Assembly: GCA_027487555.1 (NCBI GenBank)
Contig: JAIYDI010000028.1
Coordinates: forward strand, 1 to 64,000
Reading direction: 5' to 3'
DNA length: 64,000 nucleotides
From: Hyphomicrobiales bacterium
GTDB lineage: Bacteria; Pseudomonadota; Alphaproteobacteria; Rhizobiales; Devosiaceae
The position numbers and the translations under genes are program-made. Below the pieces are notes generated by a model that was given only the letters and a program-made list of their open reading frames with translations, was not told where the DNA came from and did no database searches. How positions within the stretch are numbered: position 1 is the first letter of the stretch; the number at the start of each line of letters is the position of its first letter. Positions 39,053-48,377 of this stretch are shown piece by piece.

Positions 39053-39502
39053 ATGCGCGAGCGTATTTCCGACGGCTACAAGACAGCGATGAAGGCGGGC
39101 GACAAGCGCCGCACCGCGACGCTTCGGGCCATCAACGCGGCGATCAAGGACAAGGACATTGCCGCGCGCGGCGAAGGCAAGGGCGAGCTCAGCGAGGCCG
39201 ATATCATTGCGCTCATCACCAAGATGGTGAAGCAGCGCGAGGAATCCCTGGCGATCTATACCCAGGCCGGCCGTGACGACCTCGCGGTGACCGAGCGCGA
39301 GGAGATTGCCATCCTCAACGAGTTCCTGCCGCAGGGGCTGACCGAGGCGGAAGTCGAGGCGGCCATCAAGGACGCCATCGCCAAGACAGGTGCTGCGGGC
39401 GGCAAGGACATGGGCAAGGTGATCGCCCAGCTGAAGGCCGACTATCCGGGCCGGATCGATTTCGGCAAGGCGAGCGCCAAGGTGAAGGCTGCGCTGGGGT
39501 GA
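39053..39502 (+). CDS. yqeY: GatB/YqeY-domain protein
   Basis: The 149-residue protein is the stand-alone form of the YqeY domain that also ends GatB. It has RERISDGYKTAMKAGDKRR at the N-terminus, ITKMVKQREESLAIYTQAGR, EREEIAILNEFLPQGLTEAE and GKDMGKVIAQLKADYPGRID, all conserved. The domain is helical and may bind tRNA or other RNA (inference from GatB). It is divergent from carA, as often seen in alphaproteobacteria. The ATG at 39053 (with AAGG 9 bases upstream) matches family starts; an ATG three codons earlier is an alternative. Confidence 0.92.
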   Translation: MRERISDGYKTAMKAGDKRRTATLRAINAAIKDKDIAARGEGKGELSEADIIALITKMVKQREESLAIYTQAGRDDLAVTEREEIAILNEFLPQGLTEAEVEAAIKDAIAKTGAAGGKDMGKVIAQLKADYPGRIDFGKASAKVKAALG

Positions 39503-39535
39503 GTTGCTCCGGTGCAGCGTCCTCGTGGATTGTCG

Positions 39536-39556
39536 TTCGACACGCTCACCATGAGG
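39536..39556. repeat. Dispersed palindromic repeat, copy 3
   Basis: TTCGACACGCTCACCATGAG (from 39536) closely matches the repeats at 5585-5605 (inverse) and 57643. It lies between the YqeY and MFS genes, which converge. Confidence 0.6.
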
Positions 39557-39642
39557 AAACTCACCATGGGGACGCACGGATCGCGGCTTGGCGCGCCTCA
39601 TCCGGCGCTCGTCGACGGACGAGCGGGCGCTGGCCTCGACCC

Positions 39643-40812
39643 CTATGCCGCGGCCAGACGCTTCGCCCGCCGCTCGAGCACGAAGCTCAGCGTCGCGGTT
39701 GTGGCGGCGGCGAGGCTCGCGACGATGCCGATGACGGGGATCTGCGCATAGGACATGCCGGCATTGAGCGCCGCGGCGCCGATGAAGGCGCCAAGCGCTA
39801 TGCCGACATTGAAGGCGGCGGAAATCAGCGACGAGGCGAGGTTCGGCGCCTTGTGCGCGGCGGCCAGTATGCGCGCCTGCAAGGGGGTCGAGAAGGCGTA
39901 GGAGACGATGCTGGTCAGCAGCAGGTTGACTGTCATCGTCAGCTTGTCATGCATGGCAAACAGCATGGTGAAGTAGAAGAGCGCCTGCAGCAGCAGCACG
40001 GTGATCAGCGTCGGCATCGGCTTCCAGTCGGTGCCGCGGCCCCCGAGGAAAATACCCGCGACCGAGCCTAAGCCCCCGATCAGCAGATAGATCGCAACGA
40101 GATCGAGCGGCAACCCGGTGATCTCGGTGAGAATCGGCACCTGAAACGTACCGAAAGCGAGCGAGCCGACCATCACCAATGCGATGGTGAGGTAGCTGAG
40201 CCAGACCTGCTGGTGCTTCAGCTCCTGCAGTTGCGCCGAAAAGCTCGGGCGCGGCCCATCGGTTGCCTGGGCATGCGGGATGCGGAAGAACAGCACGACG
40301 GCAGCCATGAGCCCGAGGGCGCCGACGGCGAGAAACGTCGTTCGCCACCCGAAGGCGACGCCGAGGGCCGTACCGCCGGGCAGGCCGAGCAGGTTGGCGA
40401 GGGTGATGCCGGAAATGAACATCGAAAAGGCGGCGCCGCGCCGCTCGGGCGGCACAAGGCTGACGACGACAATGTTGCCGGCTCCGAAGAATACGCCATG
40501 CGCACAGGCCGAGAGCAGGCGCGCGAGCAGCAGCATGTTGTAGTCCGGGGCGAGTGCGCAGAGCACCTGCGCGACGCCGAAGACCAGCATGACCCCGACC
40601 AGTACTGCCCGCTGCGAGAACCGGGCAGTGGCGACGGCGATGATCGGCCCGCCCACCGCGACGCCTGCCGCATAGGCCGAGACCAACAGGCCCGCCGTCG
40701 GAATCGATACCGCCAGGCTTTCGGCGAGGGGCGGCAGGATGCCGGAAATGACGAACTCGGCGCTGCCGATGGCAAAGGCGGCAAGCGCGAGGGCATAGAT
40801 GGCGAAGGGCAT
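39643..40812 (-). CDS. MFS transporter, sugar/drug-efflux type (AraJ-like)
   Basis: The 389-residue protein has twelve membrane segments. IGSAEFVISGILPPLAESL, IPTAGLLVSAYAAGVAVGGP and the loop TARFSQRAVLVG before segment 3 match the AraJ/DHA1 efflux subfamily, as does GNIVVVSLVPPERRG. A second efflux-type MFS gene lies at 28269 but is not close in sequence by eye. Substrate unknown. Upstream is 190 bases shared with the divergent HdeD-like gene. Confidence 0.9.
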   Translation of the reverse strand: MPFAIYALALAAFAIGSAEFVISGILPPLAESLAVSIPTAGLLVSAYAAGVAVGGPIIAVATARFSQRAVLVGVMLVFGVAQVLCALAPDYNMLLLARLLSACAHGVFFGAGNIVVVSLVPPERRGAAFSMFISGITLANLLGLPGGTALGVAFGWRTTFLAVGALGLMAAVVLFFRIPHAQATDGPRPSFSAQLQELKHQQVWLSYLTIALVMVGSLAFGTFQVPILTEITGLPLDLVAIYLLIGGLGSVAGIFLGGRGTDWKPMPTLITVLLLQALFYFTMLFAMHDKLTMTVNLLLTSIVSYAFSTPLQARILAAAHKAPNLASSLISAAFNVGIALGAFIGAAALNAGMSYAQIPVIGIVASLAAATTATLSFVLERRAKRLAAA

Positions 40813-41002
40813 GGAATGGGGTCGACCGGTCGATGAACGGCGGGGAGAGGATCACTTATCCGCCTCGCGCGCAAGCATGGCAGATCGCAAGGGGTATTGC
40901 CGTCGTCTGTACGTTTTCGAGGCGATGGTTGCGCTGGATCAAAGGCCGGCGGATAGTCACATCCTAGGCTCGGGCAATGCAATTGCAGCCTTGGAGGCGA
41001 AC

Positions 41003-41557
41003 ATGACTGTTTCAAGCAATACCAAGCGCCGCTGGGCGCTGATCACGGCCATCCGCGGCGCGTTGATGCTGCTGGGCGGGCTCTACGCCATCTTTTTCCC
41101 GGCGGCGGCGCTGACCGCCCTGGTGATCGTGGGTGGCGCGCTGCTCTTGATCGATGGTGTGCTCGGGCTGTGGAGCCTGACCTTCGGTGGTGCCAAGACC
41201 GGCAATTTCTGGTTCGACGCGGTGCGCAACGCCCTCGCGATCATTCTGGGCATACTGGTGCTCGTGTCGCCGCTGATCGCGACATTGCTGACGGCGACCT
41301 TCCTGATGACGCTGATCGCGCTGCAGGCGATCGTTGTCGGCGCGATGGAGATCTACATCGTCGTCAAGGAGCGCGCGCTCTACGCCCATATCTGGCCGGT
41401 GCTGCTCTCGGGCGTGATCTATGTGCTGTTCGGCCTCGTCGTGCTGCTCTTCCCACCGGCGGCCGCTGGGGTGCTGGTCGTGGTCGCCGGGTTCCTGATG
41501 GTGTTCTACGCCGCGGGGCTGTTCGGTCTCGCCTGGCGGCTCAACAAGAAGGCCTGA
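41003..41557 (+). CDS. HdeD/DUF308-family membrane protein (184 aa)
   Basis: Six hydrophobic segments are arranged in pairs (GALMLLGGLYAIFFPAAALT, NALAIILGILVLVSPLIATL, VLLSGVIYVLFGLVVLLFPP), the repeated G-x-x-x-L-x-x-P pattern of HdeD proteins. In E. coli HdeD takes part in acid resistance at high cell density; the role here is unknown. GGAGGCGAAC precedes the ATG at 41003, and in-frame codons upstream are not protein-like. Confidence 0.87.
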   Translation: MTVSSNTKRRWALITAIRGALMLLGGLYAIFFPAAALTALVIVGGALLLIDGVLGLWSLTFGGAKTGNFWFDAVRNALAIILGILVLVSPLIATLLTATFLMTLIALQAIVVGAMEIYIVVKERALYAHIWPVLLSGVIYVLFGLVVLLFPPAAAGVLVVVAGFLMVFYAAGLFGLAWRLNKKA

Positions 41558-41585
41558 GCCCGCCGGCCGGCAAACGGGTTGCCGC

Positions 41586-42500
41586 TCAGCCTTTCGGCGG
41601 CAACCAGCGCTTTTCGACCTTGCAGACCATGGTGTAGGCCGGATCGTAGACATTGCCGACCTCGTAGCGCACGACCTGACCGAGAAGATGCGAGGCGGCA
41701 ACCTTGTCCAGCCCGTAGTCGGTCTCCAGCCACCGCAGCATTTCGGTCGTGGCGTGCTGCAGCGCCTGGTCGAGCGGGCGGGCATTGCCGACAGTGAAGA
41801 TCGCCTCCGCGTTTTCGCCGCGCGGCCAGACATGCAGCCGCGCCTTTTCGACCGTGAGGCGGAACTCGATCTCGTAGCTCGTCTCGACGCCGGTGCCGAC
41901 GATCTCGCCATCGCCCTGGATGGCATGGCAATCGCCCAAGAAGAACAGAGCGCCTTCGACCGCCACCGGCAGCCAAACCGTCGCGCCGGGGCCGAAGCCG
42001 CGATAATCCATGTTGCCGCCATTCTCGGCGCTGGTGGCGGTGGAGAAGGCCTGCCCGAGAGCTGGCGCGACGCCGAAACAGCCGATCATCGGCTCGAGCG
42101 GCAGGACGAGATGTTCGAGCCCATTGGGCGGATTTTCGAGCCGCACAGTGCTGGCAGCCAAATCGATGAGCCAGGTGGCGCGGTCGCGCGCCGGAAGGGT
42201 TCGCACATCCTCGGGGTCGACCACGTTCGCCGCGAGCGAGGCTCGCGTCCAGCCGGTCGGGCGGGTCGGCGTCATGCGGATGATCTCCACCTTGAGCGAA
42301 TCGCCAGGCATTGCGCCCTGAACGAAAATCGGCCCGTTCATCGGGTTCGGGCCTGTCGCGACCTTGTCGCCATGCTTGTCCCAGCCATTGGCATCAATGG
42401 TTTCGGTGACGATGAGGTCGCCTGAGGCGACTTCGAGCGCGCTGGGACGCGTGCCCAGCACATTGTGCCAGTGGGTGGGGATGAAGCGGTGCGTGGCCAC
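41586..42500 (-). CDS. fmdA: Acetamidase/formamidase family protein
   Basis: These zinc or iron enzymes hydrolyse short amides such as formamide or acetamide. The 304-residue product begins with family sequence (THWHNVLGTRPSALEVASGD) and has GPIFVQGAMPGDSLKVEI, PMIGCFGVAPALG, ENGGNMDYRGFGPGATVWLPV and LFFLGDCHAIQGDGEIVGTGVE, matching FmdA. It is slightly shorter than the 310-410 of some members. Single gene, minus strand. Substrate not determined. Confidence 0.92.
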   Translation of the reverse strand: MATHRFIPTHWHNVLGTRPSALEVASGDLIVTETIDANGWDKHGDKVATGPNPMNGPIFVQGAMPGDSLKVEIIRMTPTRPTGWTRASLAANVVDPEDVRTLPARDRATWLIDLAASTVRLENPPNGLEHLVLPLEPMIGCFGVAPALGQAFSTATSAENGGNMDYRGFGPGATVWLPVAVEGALFFLGDCHAIQGDGEIVGTGVETSYEIEFRLTVEKARLHVWPRGENAEAIFTVGNARPLDQALQHATTEMLRWLETDYGLDKVAASHLLGQVVRYEVGNVYDPAYTMVCKVEKRWLPPKG

Positions 42501-42637
42501 GGGTGGCTCCAGAGTTTGGCGAACGATGGGTCAGTTTAGCCGAGCGCGCGCGCAGCGCCATCCGCCGCTCGGATGATATGCGCACTGGCGGGAACTCCGA
42601 GAATCCGGCACGTCTCGGATGTGAAAGGGAGGCCGCG

Positions 42638-43255
42638 ATGCTGCTCCACACCATCTTCCTCATCGCCATTGCCGCCGAAGCCATGACGGCCGCGCTCGCC
42701 GCCGGACGGCGAAAGATGGATTGGTTCGGCGTCTGTATGCTGGCCTGCGTCACGGCGCTTGGTGGCGGCACCATGCGCGATATCCTGCTCGGGCACTATC
42801 CGCTGAGTTGGGTGGCGGATCCGAACCTGTTGCTGATCTGCTGCGGCGCGGCACTCGCGACGATTGCGGGCGCGCGCTTCATGCACAAGCTGAAATGGCC
42901 GTTCCTGCTGCTCGACGCCATCGGGCTCGTGGTCTTCTCGATCATCGGGTGCAATGTGGCGCTCGAAATGGGCCAGCCCTTCGTGGTGGTGATCGTCTCT
43001 GGCATGATCACTGGCATTGTCGGCGGTATCCTGCGCGATGTGCTGTGCAACGACGTGCCGCTGGTGTTCTCCTCCGAGCTCTATGCAACGGTCGCGATCG
43101 TTGCCGGATTGCTCTATACCGGCGGGCTCGCGCTCGGCCTGCCGCGCGAACTGGTGATCGTGGTGACGCTGGCGCTGGGCTTTGCCTTCCGGGTCGCCGC
43201 CATCGTGTTCAAATGGGAAATGCCGAAGTTTGTCTACGACAAGGAGCTGCGCTGA
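42638..43255 (+). CDS. TRIC-like/YicG-family cation channel protein (205 aa)
   Basis: Six or seven hydrophobic segments are arranged as an inverted repeat: LACVTALGGGTMRDILLGHYP, then DAIGLVVFSIIGCNVALE and GMITGIVGGILRDVLCNDVP. The two GGGxxRD/ILRD motifs are diagnostic of the UPF0126/YicG family, bacterial relatives of trimeric intracellular cation channels. GGGAGG lies about 7 bases before the ATG at 42638; an upstream in-frame region is poor. The role in bacteria is little known. Confidence 0.92.
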   Translation: MLLHTIFLIAIAAEAMTAALAAGRRKMDWFGVCMLACVTALGGGTMRDILLGHYPLSWVADPNLLLICCGAALATIAGARFMHKLKWPFLLLDAIGLVVFSIIGCNVALEMGQPFVVVIVSGMITGIVGGILRDVLCNDVPLVFSSELYATVAIVAGLLYTGGLALGLPRELVIVVTLALGFAFRVAAIVFKWEMPKFVYDKELR

Positions 43256-43294
43256 GCCGCGCTTTTCGATCCGCACGCATTGCCTCGAATCAAA

Positions 43295-43327
43295 GCGCGG
43301 AGCGGGTATGCGCTACTCCCTCCGCGC
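43295..43327. terminator. Hairpin between convergent genes
   Basis: GCGCGGAG (43295-43302) and CTCCGCGC (43320-43327) form an 8-bp stem between the convergent TRIC-like and transglutaminase genes. On the minus strand it is followed by TTTG, a weak terminator for the large gene. Confidence 0.45.
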
Positions 43328-43341
43328 CCCGTCCCGTCAGG

Positions 43342-46300
43342 TCACCACACCGGCTGGCGGAGGTCCAGCGTGAGCGGGAACTCGGTGTTGATATACTCGG
43401 TCGGTGGCACATAGCTGCCGGCCCGATGGCCATGTGGCACGAAGCGGGCGAGGCGGCGCGCCTCGGCCTCGTTGCCATTGACCGGGAACGTCTCGTAGTT
43501 GCGGCCGCCAGGATGCGCCGAATGATAGGTGCATCCGCCGATCGCGCGGGATGACCAGGTATCGTAGATGTCGAAGTGCAGCGGCGTATTGACAGGCAGC
43601 GCCGGGTGCATGCCCGAGGCCGGCTGCCACGCCTTGAAGCGCACGCCGGCGACAGAGAGGCCATTCGGCCCCACCTTGGCGAGCGGTACGGCGCGACCGT
43701 TGCAGGCAACGATATAGCGCTCGGGGTTGGCACCCTCGAGCTTGACCTGCAGCCGCTCCACCGAGGAATCGACGAAGCGCACGGTGCCGCCGATCGCGCC
43801 CTGTTCACCCATCACGTGCCACGGCTCCAGCGCCTGGTTGAGGGTGAGCTTGATCCCCTCCACCTCGACTTCGCCGCAGAAGGGGAATCGGAATTCGTGC
43901 TGCGCCGCGAACCACTCCGGGTCGAGCGCATAGCCATTGTCCTTGAGGTCGCCGAGCACGTCGAGGAAATCCGCCCACACATGTTGGGGCAGCATGAAGC
44001 GATCATGGAGGCTGGTGCCCCAGCGCACAAAGCCGCCCTGGCGCGGGCTCTGCCAGAAACGCGATATCAGCGCGCGCACCAGCACCTGCTGCGCCAGATT
44101 CATGCGCGCATTGGGCGGCATTTCGAAGCCGCGGAACTCGACAAGTCCGAGACGACCCGTCGGGCCATCGGGTGAGTAGAGCTTGTCGATGCAGATTTCC
44201 GAGCGGTGGGTATTGCCGGTGACATCGACGAGCAGGTTGCGGAACAACCGGTCGACGAGCCATGGCAGCGGAGGCAGGCCCTGGCCGGGTGCCGGCACCT
44301 GCTTCAGCGCGATTTCAAGCTCGTAGAGGCTGTCGTGCCGCGCTTCATCGAAGCGCGGCGCCTGCGAGGTCGGCCCGATGAACAGCCCGGAGAACAGGTA
44401 GCTCAGCGATGGATGGTTCTGCCAGTGCAACACGAAGCTTTTCAGCAGATCCGGCCGGCGGAGGAAGGGCGAATCCGAAGGCGTGGCGCCGCCGACGACG
44501 ACGTGGTTGCCGCCGCCTGTGCCGGTATGCTTGCCGTCGATCATGAACTTGTCTGCGCCCAGCCGGCAGAGCCGCGCCTCTTCGTACACGGCCTCGGTGG
44601 TCGCGACGCATTCCTCCCAGCTCGAAGCCGGGTGGATATTCACCTCGATGACGCCCGGATCGGGCGCGACGCGGATGACGTTGAGCCGCGGATCATAGGG
44701 CGGGGAATAGCCCTCGACGATGATCGGGATATCGATGCTCGTTGCCGCGTCCTCGGCGGCGGCGATCAGCTCGAGATAGTCCTCCACAGTCGAAACCGGC
44801 GGCAGGAACACGCAGAGCTTGCCATCGCGTAGCTCGACTGAAATCGCAGTGCGCACGGTGCCGTCGATCTCGCTCACCACCTGCTCATTGCGCTGCTGCG
44901 CGCCCGATGGGTCCGCGGTGAAGGTGGAGCGCTGGTTGTGGTGGCCGACGCGCACCTCGATCTTCTGGCGCAGCAGCTCCTCGACTTCCGGCAGCTCTGC
45001 GACTTCGACCAGCGGGTCGCGCGGCACGACATGCGGGTATGCCGTGGGCGAAAGATGCGGCAGGGTGCTGAGCGGCAGACGATAGCCCACGGGGGAATCG
45101 CCTGCGACGAGGAACAGCTTGCCCCGCCGCGTGCGCCACTTTTCGGTGACCCAGCGGGTGTCGGTGGGCTTGGCGTTCCAGCGCTGCACTGGCAGCACAT
45201 AGCCCGAGGGCACGGTGAGGCCGCGCTCGAACACCTTGGCCATGCGCGAGCGTTCTTCGGGGTCGGCGAGCTTCGAATTCGACGGATCGACATTGTCTGG
45301 CAGCCGCGCTTCCTTCAGCAGCCAATCGCCCGGATCCTCGTAGGCGGCGTCGATCGTCTCGTCGGTGAGCCCGAGATTCTGCGCGATATGGCTCAGGAGC
45401 CGCTTGTCGTCGCCGGGCTTGGCGCTGGTGCGCTGGTCTTCATGGGCGACGAGATCGGCATTGCGCCACACGGGCTTGCCGTCGCGCCGCCAGTAGAGCG
45501 AGAAGGTCCAGCGCGGCAGGGTTTCGCCTGGGTACCACTTGCCCTGGCCGTAATGCAGCAGCCCGCCGGGCGCGAAGCGCTCGCGCAGGCGGCGGATCAG
45601 CTTGTCGGCCAAGGCGCGCTTGGTTGGGCCAACGGCATCCGCGTTCCACTCGCCGGCCTCGAAATCGTCGACCGACACGAAAGTCGGTTCGCCCCCCATG
45701 GTGAGGCGCACATCGTGCTGGATCAGATCCTGGTCGATCTGGCGGCCAAGCGCATTGAGCCGCTCCCAGCTTTCGTCCGAGAAGGGCTTCGTGATGCGCG
45801 GATGCTCGGCAACGCGGCTGACCTTCATGTCGAAGGCAAACTCGGTCTTTACCGGCCCGCTGGCGGTGAAGGCGCCGGTGATTGGCGCGGCATTGCGGAA
45901 GTGTGGTGTTGCCGCGAGCGGAATATGGCTTTCCCCCGCAAGAAGGCCCGACGTCGGGTCGAGGCCGATCCAGCCGGCGCCTGGCAGGTAAACCTCGCAC
46001 CAGGCGTGCAGATCGGTGAAATCGTGGTCGGTGCCCGAGGGGCCATCGAGCGCCTTCACATCCGGGGTGAGCTGGATCAGGTAGCCCGACACGAACCGGG
46101 CGGCGAGGCCGAGATGGCGGAGCGCCTGCACGAGAAGCCAGCTCGAATCGCGGCATGAGCCCTGCGCCTTCTCCAGCGTTTCCTCGGGCGAATAGACGCC
46201 CGTCTCAAGCCGGACGATATAGCCCACATGCTGCTGGATACGGGCGTTCAGCGCGGTGATGAAGTTCACCGTATTCATCGGCGTGCGGTCTACGCCGGCG

Positions 46301-46692
46301 AGAAAGGCAGCAAGATAGGGCCCCGCCGGCTCCGGCTTCATGTAGATCGACAGGTCGTCGACCAGCTCGGGCGGGTAGGCGAATGGCCAGGTTTCGGCGC
46401 GCTCTTCCACGAAGAAATCGAACGGGTTGTACACCGTCATGTCGGCGACGAGATCGACTTCGATCTTGAGCTCGGTCACCGGCTCGGGAAACACATGCCG
46501 GCTGAGATAATTGCCGTACGGGTCCTGCTGCAGGTTGACGAAATGCTTGGCGGGGGTCACCCGCAGCGAATGGCTCAGCACCTTGGTCTTGCTGTGCGGC
46601 GCCGGCTGCAGCCGGATGATCTGCGGCGCCAGCATGACCGGACGGTCATATTTATAATGCGTCAGGTGATAGATCGCAGCTTTGATCGACAT
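43342..46692 (-). CDS. Transglutaminase-like protein with DUF2126 (1116 aa)
   Basis: The N-terminus is a bacterial transglutaminase N domain ([20 protein letters not shown]), followed by a transglutaminase core with Cys180 ([12 protein letters not shown]), His229 ([12 protein letters not shown]) and Asp245 (GLDPTSG), the full catalytic triad. From about residue 330 the DUF2126 half begins ([19 protein letters not shown]), with [20 protein letters not shown] and [12 protein letters not shown]. In many alphaproteobacteria this protein is encoded with a circularly permuted ATP-grasp and an alpha-E protein, thought to make or process a peptide. Those partners are not in this window. Confidence 0.95.
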   Translation of the reverse strand: MSIKAAIYHLTHYKYDRPVMLAPQIIRLQPAPHSKTKVLSHSLRVTPAKHFVNLQQDPYGNYLSRHVFPEPVTELKIEVDLVADMTVYNPFDFFVEERAETWPFAYPPELVDDLSIYMKPEPAGPYLAAFLAGVDRTPMNTVNFITALNARIQQHVGYIVRLETGVYSPEETLEKAQGSCRDSSWLLVQALRHLGLAARFVSGYLIQLTPDVKALDGPSGTDHDFTDLHAWCEVYLPGAGWIGLDPTSGLLAGESHIPLAATPHFRNAAPITGAFTASGPVKTEFAFDMKVSRVAEHPRITKPFSDESWERLNALGRQIDQDLIQHDVRLTMGGEPTFVSVDDFEAGEWNADAVGPTKRALADKLIRRLRERFAPGGLLHYGQGKWYPGETLPRWTFSLYWRRDGKPVWRNADLVAHEDQRTSAKPGDDKRLLSHIAQNLGLTDETIDAAYEDPGDWLLKEARLPDNVDPSNSKLADPEERSRMAKVFERGLTVPSGYVLPVQRWNAKPTDTRWVTEKWRTRRGKLFLVAGDSPVGYRLPLSTLPHLSPTAYPHVVPRDPLVEVAELPEVEELLRQKIEVRVGHHNQRSTFTADPSGAQQRNEQVVSEIDGTVRTAISVELRDGKLCVFLPPVSTVEDYLELIAAAEDAATSIDIPIIVEGYSPPYDPRLNVIRVAPDPGVIEVNIHPASSWEECVATTEAVYEEARLCRLGADKFMIDGKHTGTGGGNHVVVGGATPSDSPFLRRPDLLKSFVLHWQNHPSLSYLFSGLFIGPTSQAPRFDEARHDSLYELEIALKQVPAPGQGLPPLPWLVDRLFRNLLVDVTGNTHRSEICIDKLYSPDGPTGRLGLVEFRGFEMPPNARMNLAQQVLVRALISRFWQSPRQGGFVRWGTSLHDRFMLPQHVWADFLDVLGDLKDNGYALDPEWFAAQHEFRFPFCGEVEVEGIKLTLNQALEPWHVMGEQGAIGGTVRFVDSSVERLQVKLEGANPERYIVACNGRAVPLAKVGPNGLSVAGVRFKAWQPASGMHPALPVNTPLHFDIYDTWSSRAIGGCTYHSAHPGGRNYETFPVNGNEAEARRLARFVPHGHRAGSYVPPTEYINTEFPLTLDLRQPVW

Positions 46693-46809
46693 ACGCGCGG
46701 CGCTCGCTCATGTGACACAGGACTTCCCGTCGGGACGATAGCCGCTGCGCCTTGACGCCGCCAGCCTTTCAGCGCGGGTATGCCATGTGAGAAACGCCGG
46801 GAGCGGACC

Positions 46810-47358
46810 ATGGCTGTAGCGAAGGGTGAGCCGAACGGAGCCGGGCGCCTGTTGCGACGCTTGGCGCGCGCCATGGTTGCGGTCTTCGTCGTCGGCTACA
46901 CGCTGCTGGACGAGCTGCTGTTCCCCATCTTCCGGCCGCTGATCCGCTGGCTCGGGCAGCTTGGCATTTTCGAGCGCATCGGCGTGCTGATCGGCCAGTT
47001 GCCGCCCTACCTGGTCTTGCTCCTGCTCGGAGTGCCCTTCGTGCTCATCGAGCCGCTGAAAGTGTATGCATTGCTGCTGATCGCCACTGGGCAACTGGTG
47101 ACAGGCGTCATGCTGATGCTGGTGGCGCAGGTGCTGTCGCTCTTGATCCTCGAGCGCATCTATCACGCCGGCCACGCGCCCTTGATGCGGATCGCCTGGT
47201 TCAAGGCGGTGATGGGCTGGGTGATTGCGCTGAGGGACAAGGCGCTCGGCCTGATCCGCGCCACCTCGGCCTGGCGCTTCGCCATGCGACAGGCGCGGCG
47301 GGTGAAGGCTTGGGCGCGGCTCGCCTGGGCCTGGGCACTGGGAAAGAAGGCGCGGTAG
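46810..47358 (+). CDS. Membrane protein of unknown function (182 aa)
   Basis: Two long hydrophobic segments (YLVLLLLGVPFVLIEPLKVYA, GQLVTGVMLMLVAQVLSLLI) and a weaker first one near residue 25 (MVAVFVVGYTLLDELLFPI) suggest a two- or three-helix inner-membrane protein. The C-terminus is strongly basic and aromatic (RFAMRQARRVKAWARLAWA). The pattern FPIFRPLIRWLGQL is recurrent in Hyphomicrobiales proteins without a name. GGGAGCGG precedes the ATG at 46810. Confidence 0.75.
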   Translation: MAVAKGEPNGAGRLLRRLARAMVAVFVVGYTLLDELLFPIFRPLIRWLGQLGIFERIGVLIGQLPPYLVLLLLGVPFVLIEPLKVYALLLIATGQLVTGVMLMLVAQVLSLLILERIYHAGHAPLMRIAWFKAVMGWVIALRDKALGLIRATSAWRFAMRQARRVKAWARLAWAWALGKKAR

Positions 47359-47366
47359 CGCTTAGT

Positions 47367-47867
47367 TCAGTTCAGTGCAACATCGCCGAGCTTGCCGCAC
47401 TGAATCCAGATGGTCCGCTGGCCGTTCGTGTCTTTGAACAGTTGCAGCCCGATCATCATAGAGCCTGCCGCGCAGATTGGTTTTGTGCCTCCACCATTGC
47501 TCTCCGGCTCAGTACTCGGCAACGGGTCGCCGACCGGAACGATCCCAGCCGTCAACGACCGAAAGCTTGCCGCAGCCAACTGACGGGTCTCTGTGTTTAC
47601 GGCATCCTGCTTGGCCAGCGCCTGTTCGGCCAGCACCACACGCCCCTCGAGTAGCGATACTGTCTCCGAGACCTTGGCGGCCTGCGCCGCAAGGGTCGCA
47701 ACGTAGACACCTGCTCCGAACGACACCGTGACGACGGCCGCCAGCGCCTTGATGATCGTCTGAAGGTTGCCAATCGTCCTGGCAGTGCGATCAAGCTGTA
47801 ATTCAAGCCGCTTGAGTTCGAGCTTGTTTGCCTGCGCCTGTGCGCTGGCCTCTTCTAGATTGGTCAT
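47367..47867 (-). CDS. Membrane-anchored coiled-coil protein (166 aa), unknown
   Basis: The N-terminal 35 residues are a Lys/Glu/Leu-rich helix (NKLELKRLELQLDRTARTIG), then one hydrophobic segment (IKALAAVVTVSFGAGVYVATL), a second coiled-coil stretch (KVSETVSLLEGRVVLAEQAL) and a short C-terminal domain with two or more cysteines (PICAAGSMM, WIQCGKLGD). A membrane-anchored protein with an outward small domain is likely. I do not recognise it. It converges on the gene ending at 47358, eight bases away. Confidence 0.68.
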   Translation of the reverse strand: MTNLEEASAQAQANKLELKRLELQLDRTARTIGNLQTIIKALAAVVTVSFGAGVYVATLAAQAAKVSETVSLLEGRVVLAEQALAKQDAVNTETRQLAAASFRSLTAGIVPVGDPLPSTEPESNGGGTKPICAAGSMMIGLQLFKDTNGQRTIWIQCGKLGDVALN

Positions 47868-47969
47868 CGCATCTGCTCCGAAGCTATCTTTCGGAGGACC
47901 CTGCGTTGATCCAGACCAAAATCAAACGGAGCTGATCCCGGATCGTAGTGTTCCGAACCGGGTCACCGA

Positions 47970-48242
47970 TCACCGCTTCTTCTCCTTCTTGCCCTCCTGA
48001 AGCCGCATGTTGTCATGCGACTCGAGCAGGAAGGCCTCGACTTCCTCGAGGCTGGCGGAGAACTCATAGCTCTTGTTGCCGAACACGATCTCGAACGTGT
48101 CGTCGTCGCGCAGCATGTAGCCGCCATGTGCGTCGATCTTGGCATTGCGCTTCTGCGCGACCAGCAGGCTGACGCCGAACGGCCGGGCGAGCCGGCGGAT
48201 GCGGCGTTCCTGTGCGGTCTGGGTATGGGCGCGGCTGCTCAT
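47970..48242 (-). CDS. Small basic protein (90 aa), unknown
   Basis: The product starts MSSRAHTQTAQERRIRRLAR, has a short beta/alpha core (AHGGYMLRDDDTFEIVFGN, SYEFSASLEEVEAFLLES) and ends in a lysine/glutamate tail (GKKEKKR). No signal peptide or membrane segment. Homologous short proteins with YMLRDDDT and VEAFLL sequences occur in rhizobia; function unknown. The start at 48242 is chosen because upstream codons are not protein-like. Confidence 0.72.
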   Translation of the reverse strand: MSSRAHTQTAQERRIRRLARPFGVSLLVAQKRNAKIDAHGGYMLRDDDTFEIVFGNKSYEFSASLEEVEAFLLESHDNMRLQEGKKEKKR

Positions 48243-48377
48243 CGTGTGGCTCGCTTCGAATGCATCCGCGCTCAATACAGCCAGCCGCACACCGCGACAA
48301 TGGGGCGTTTGTGGCCTGACCCGCGGCCATTCTCGTGGCATAACACGCAGTGGGGGCTCTTTCTGGGTGGGGATGTG

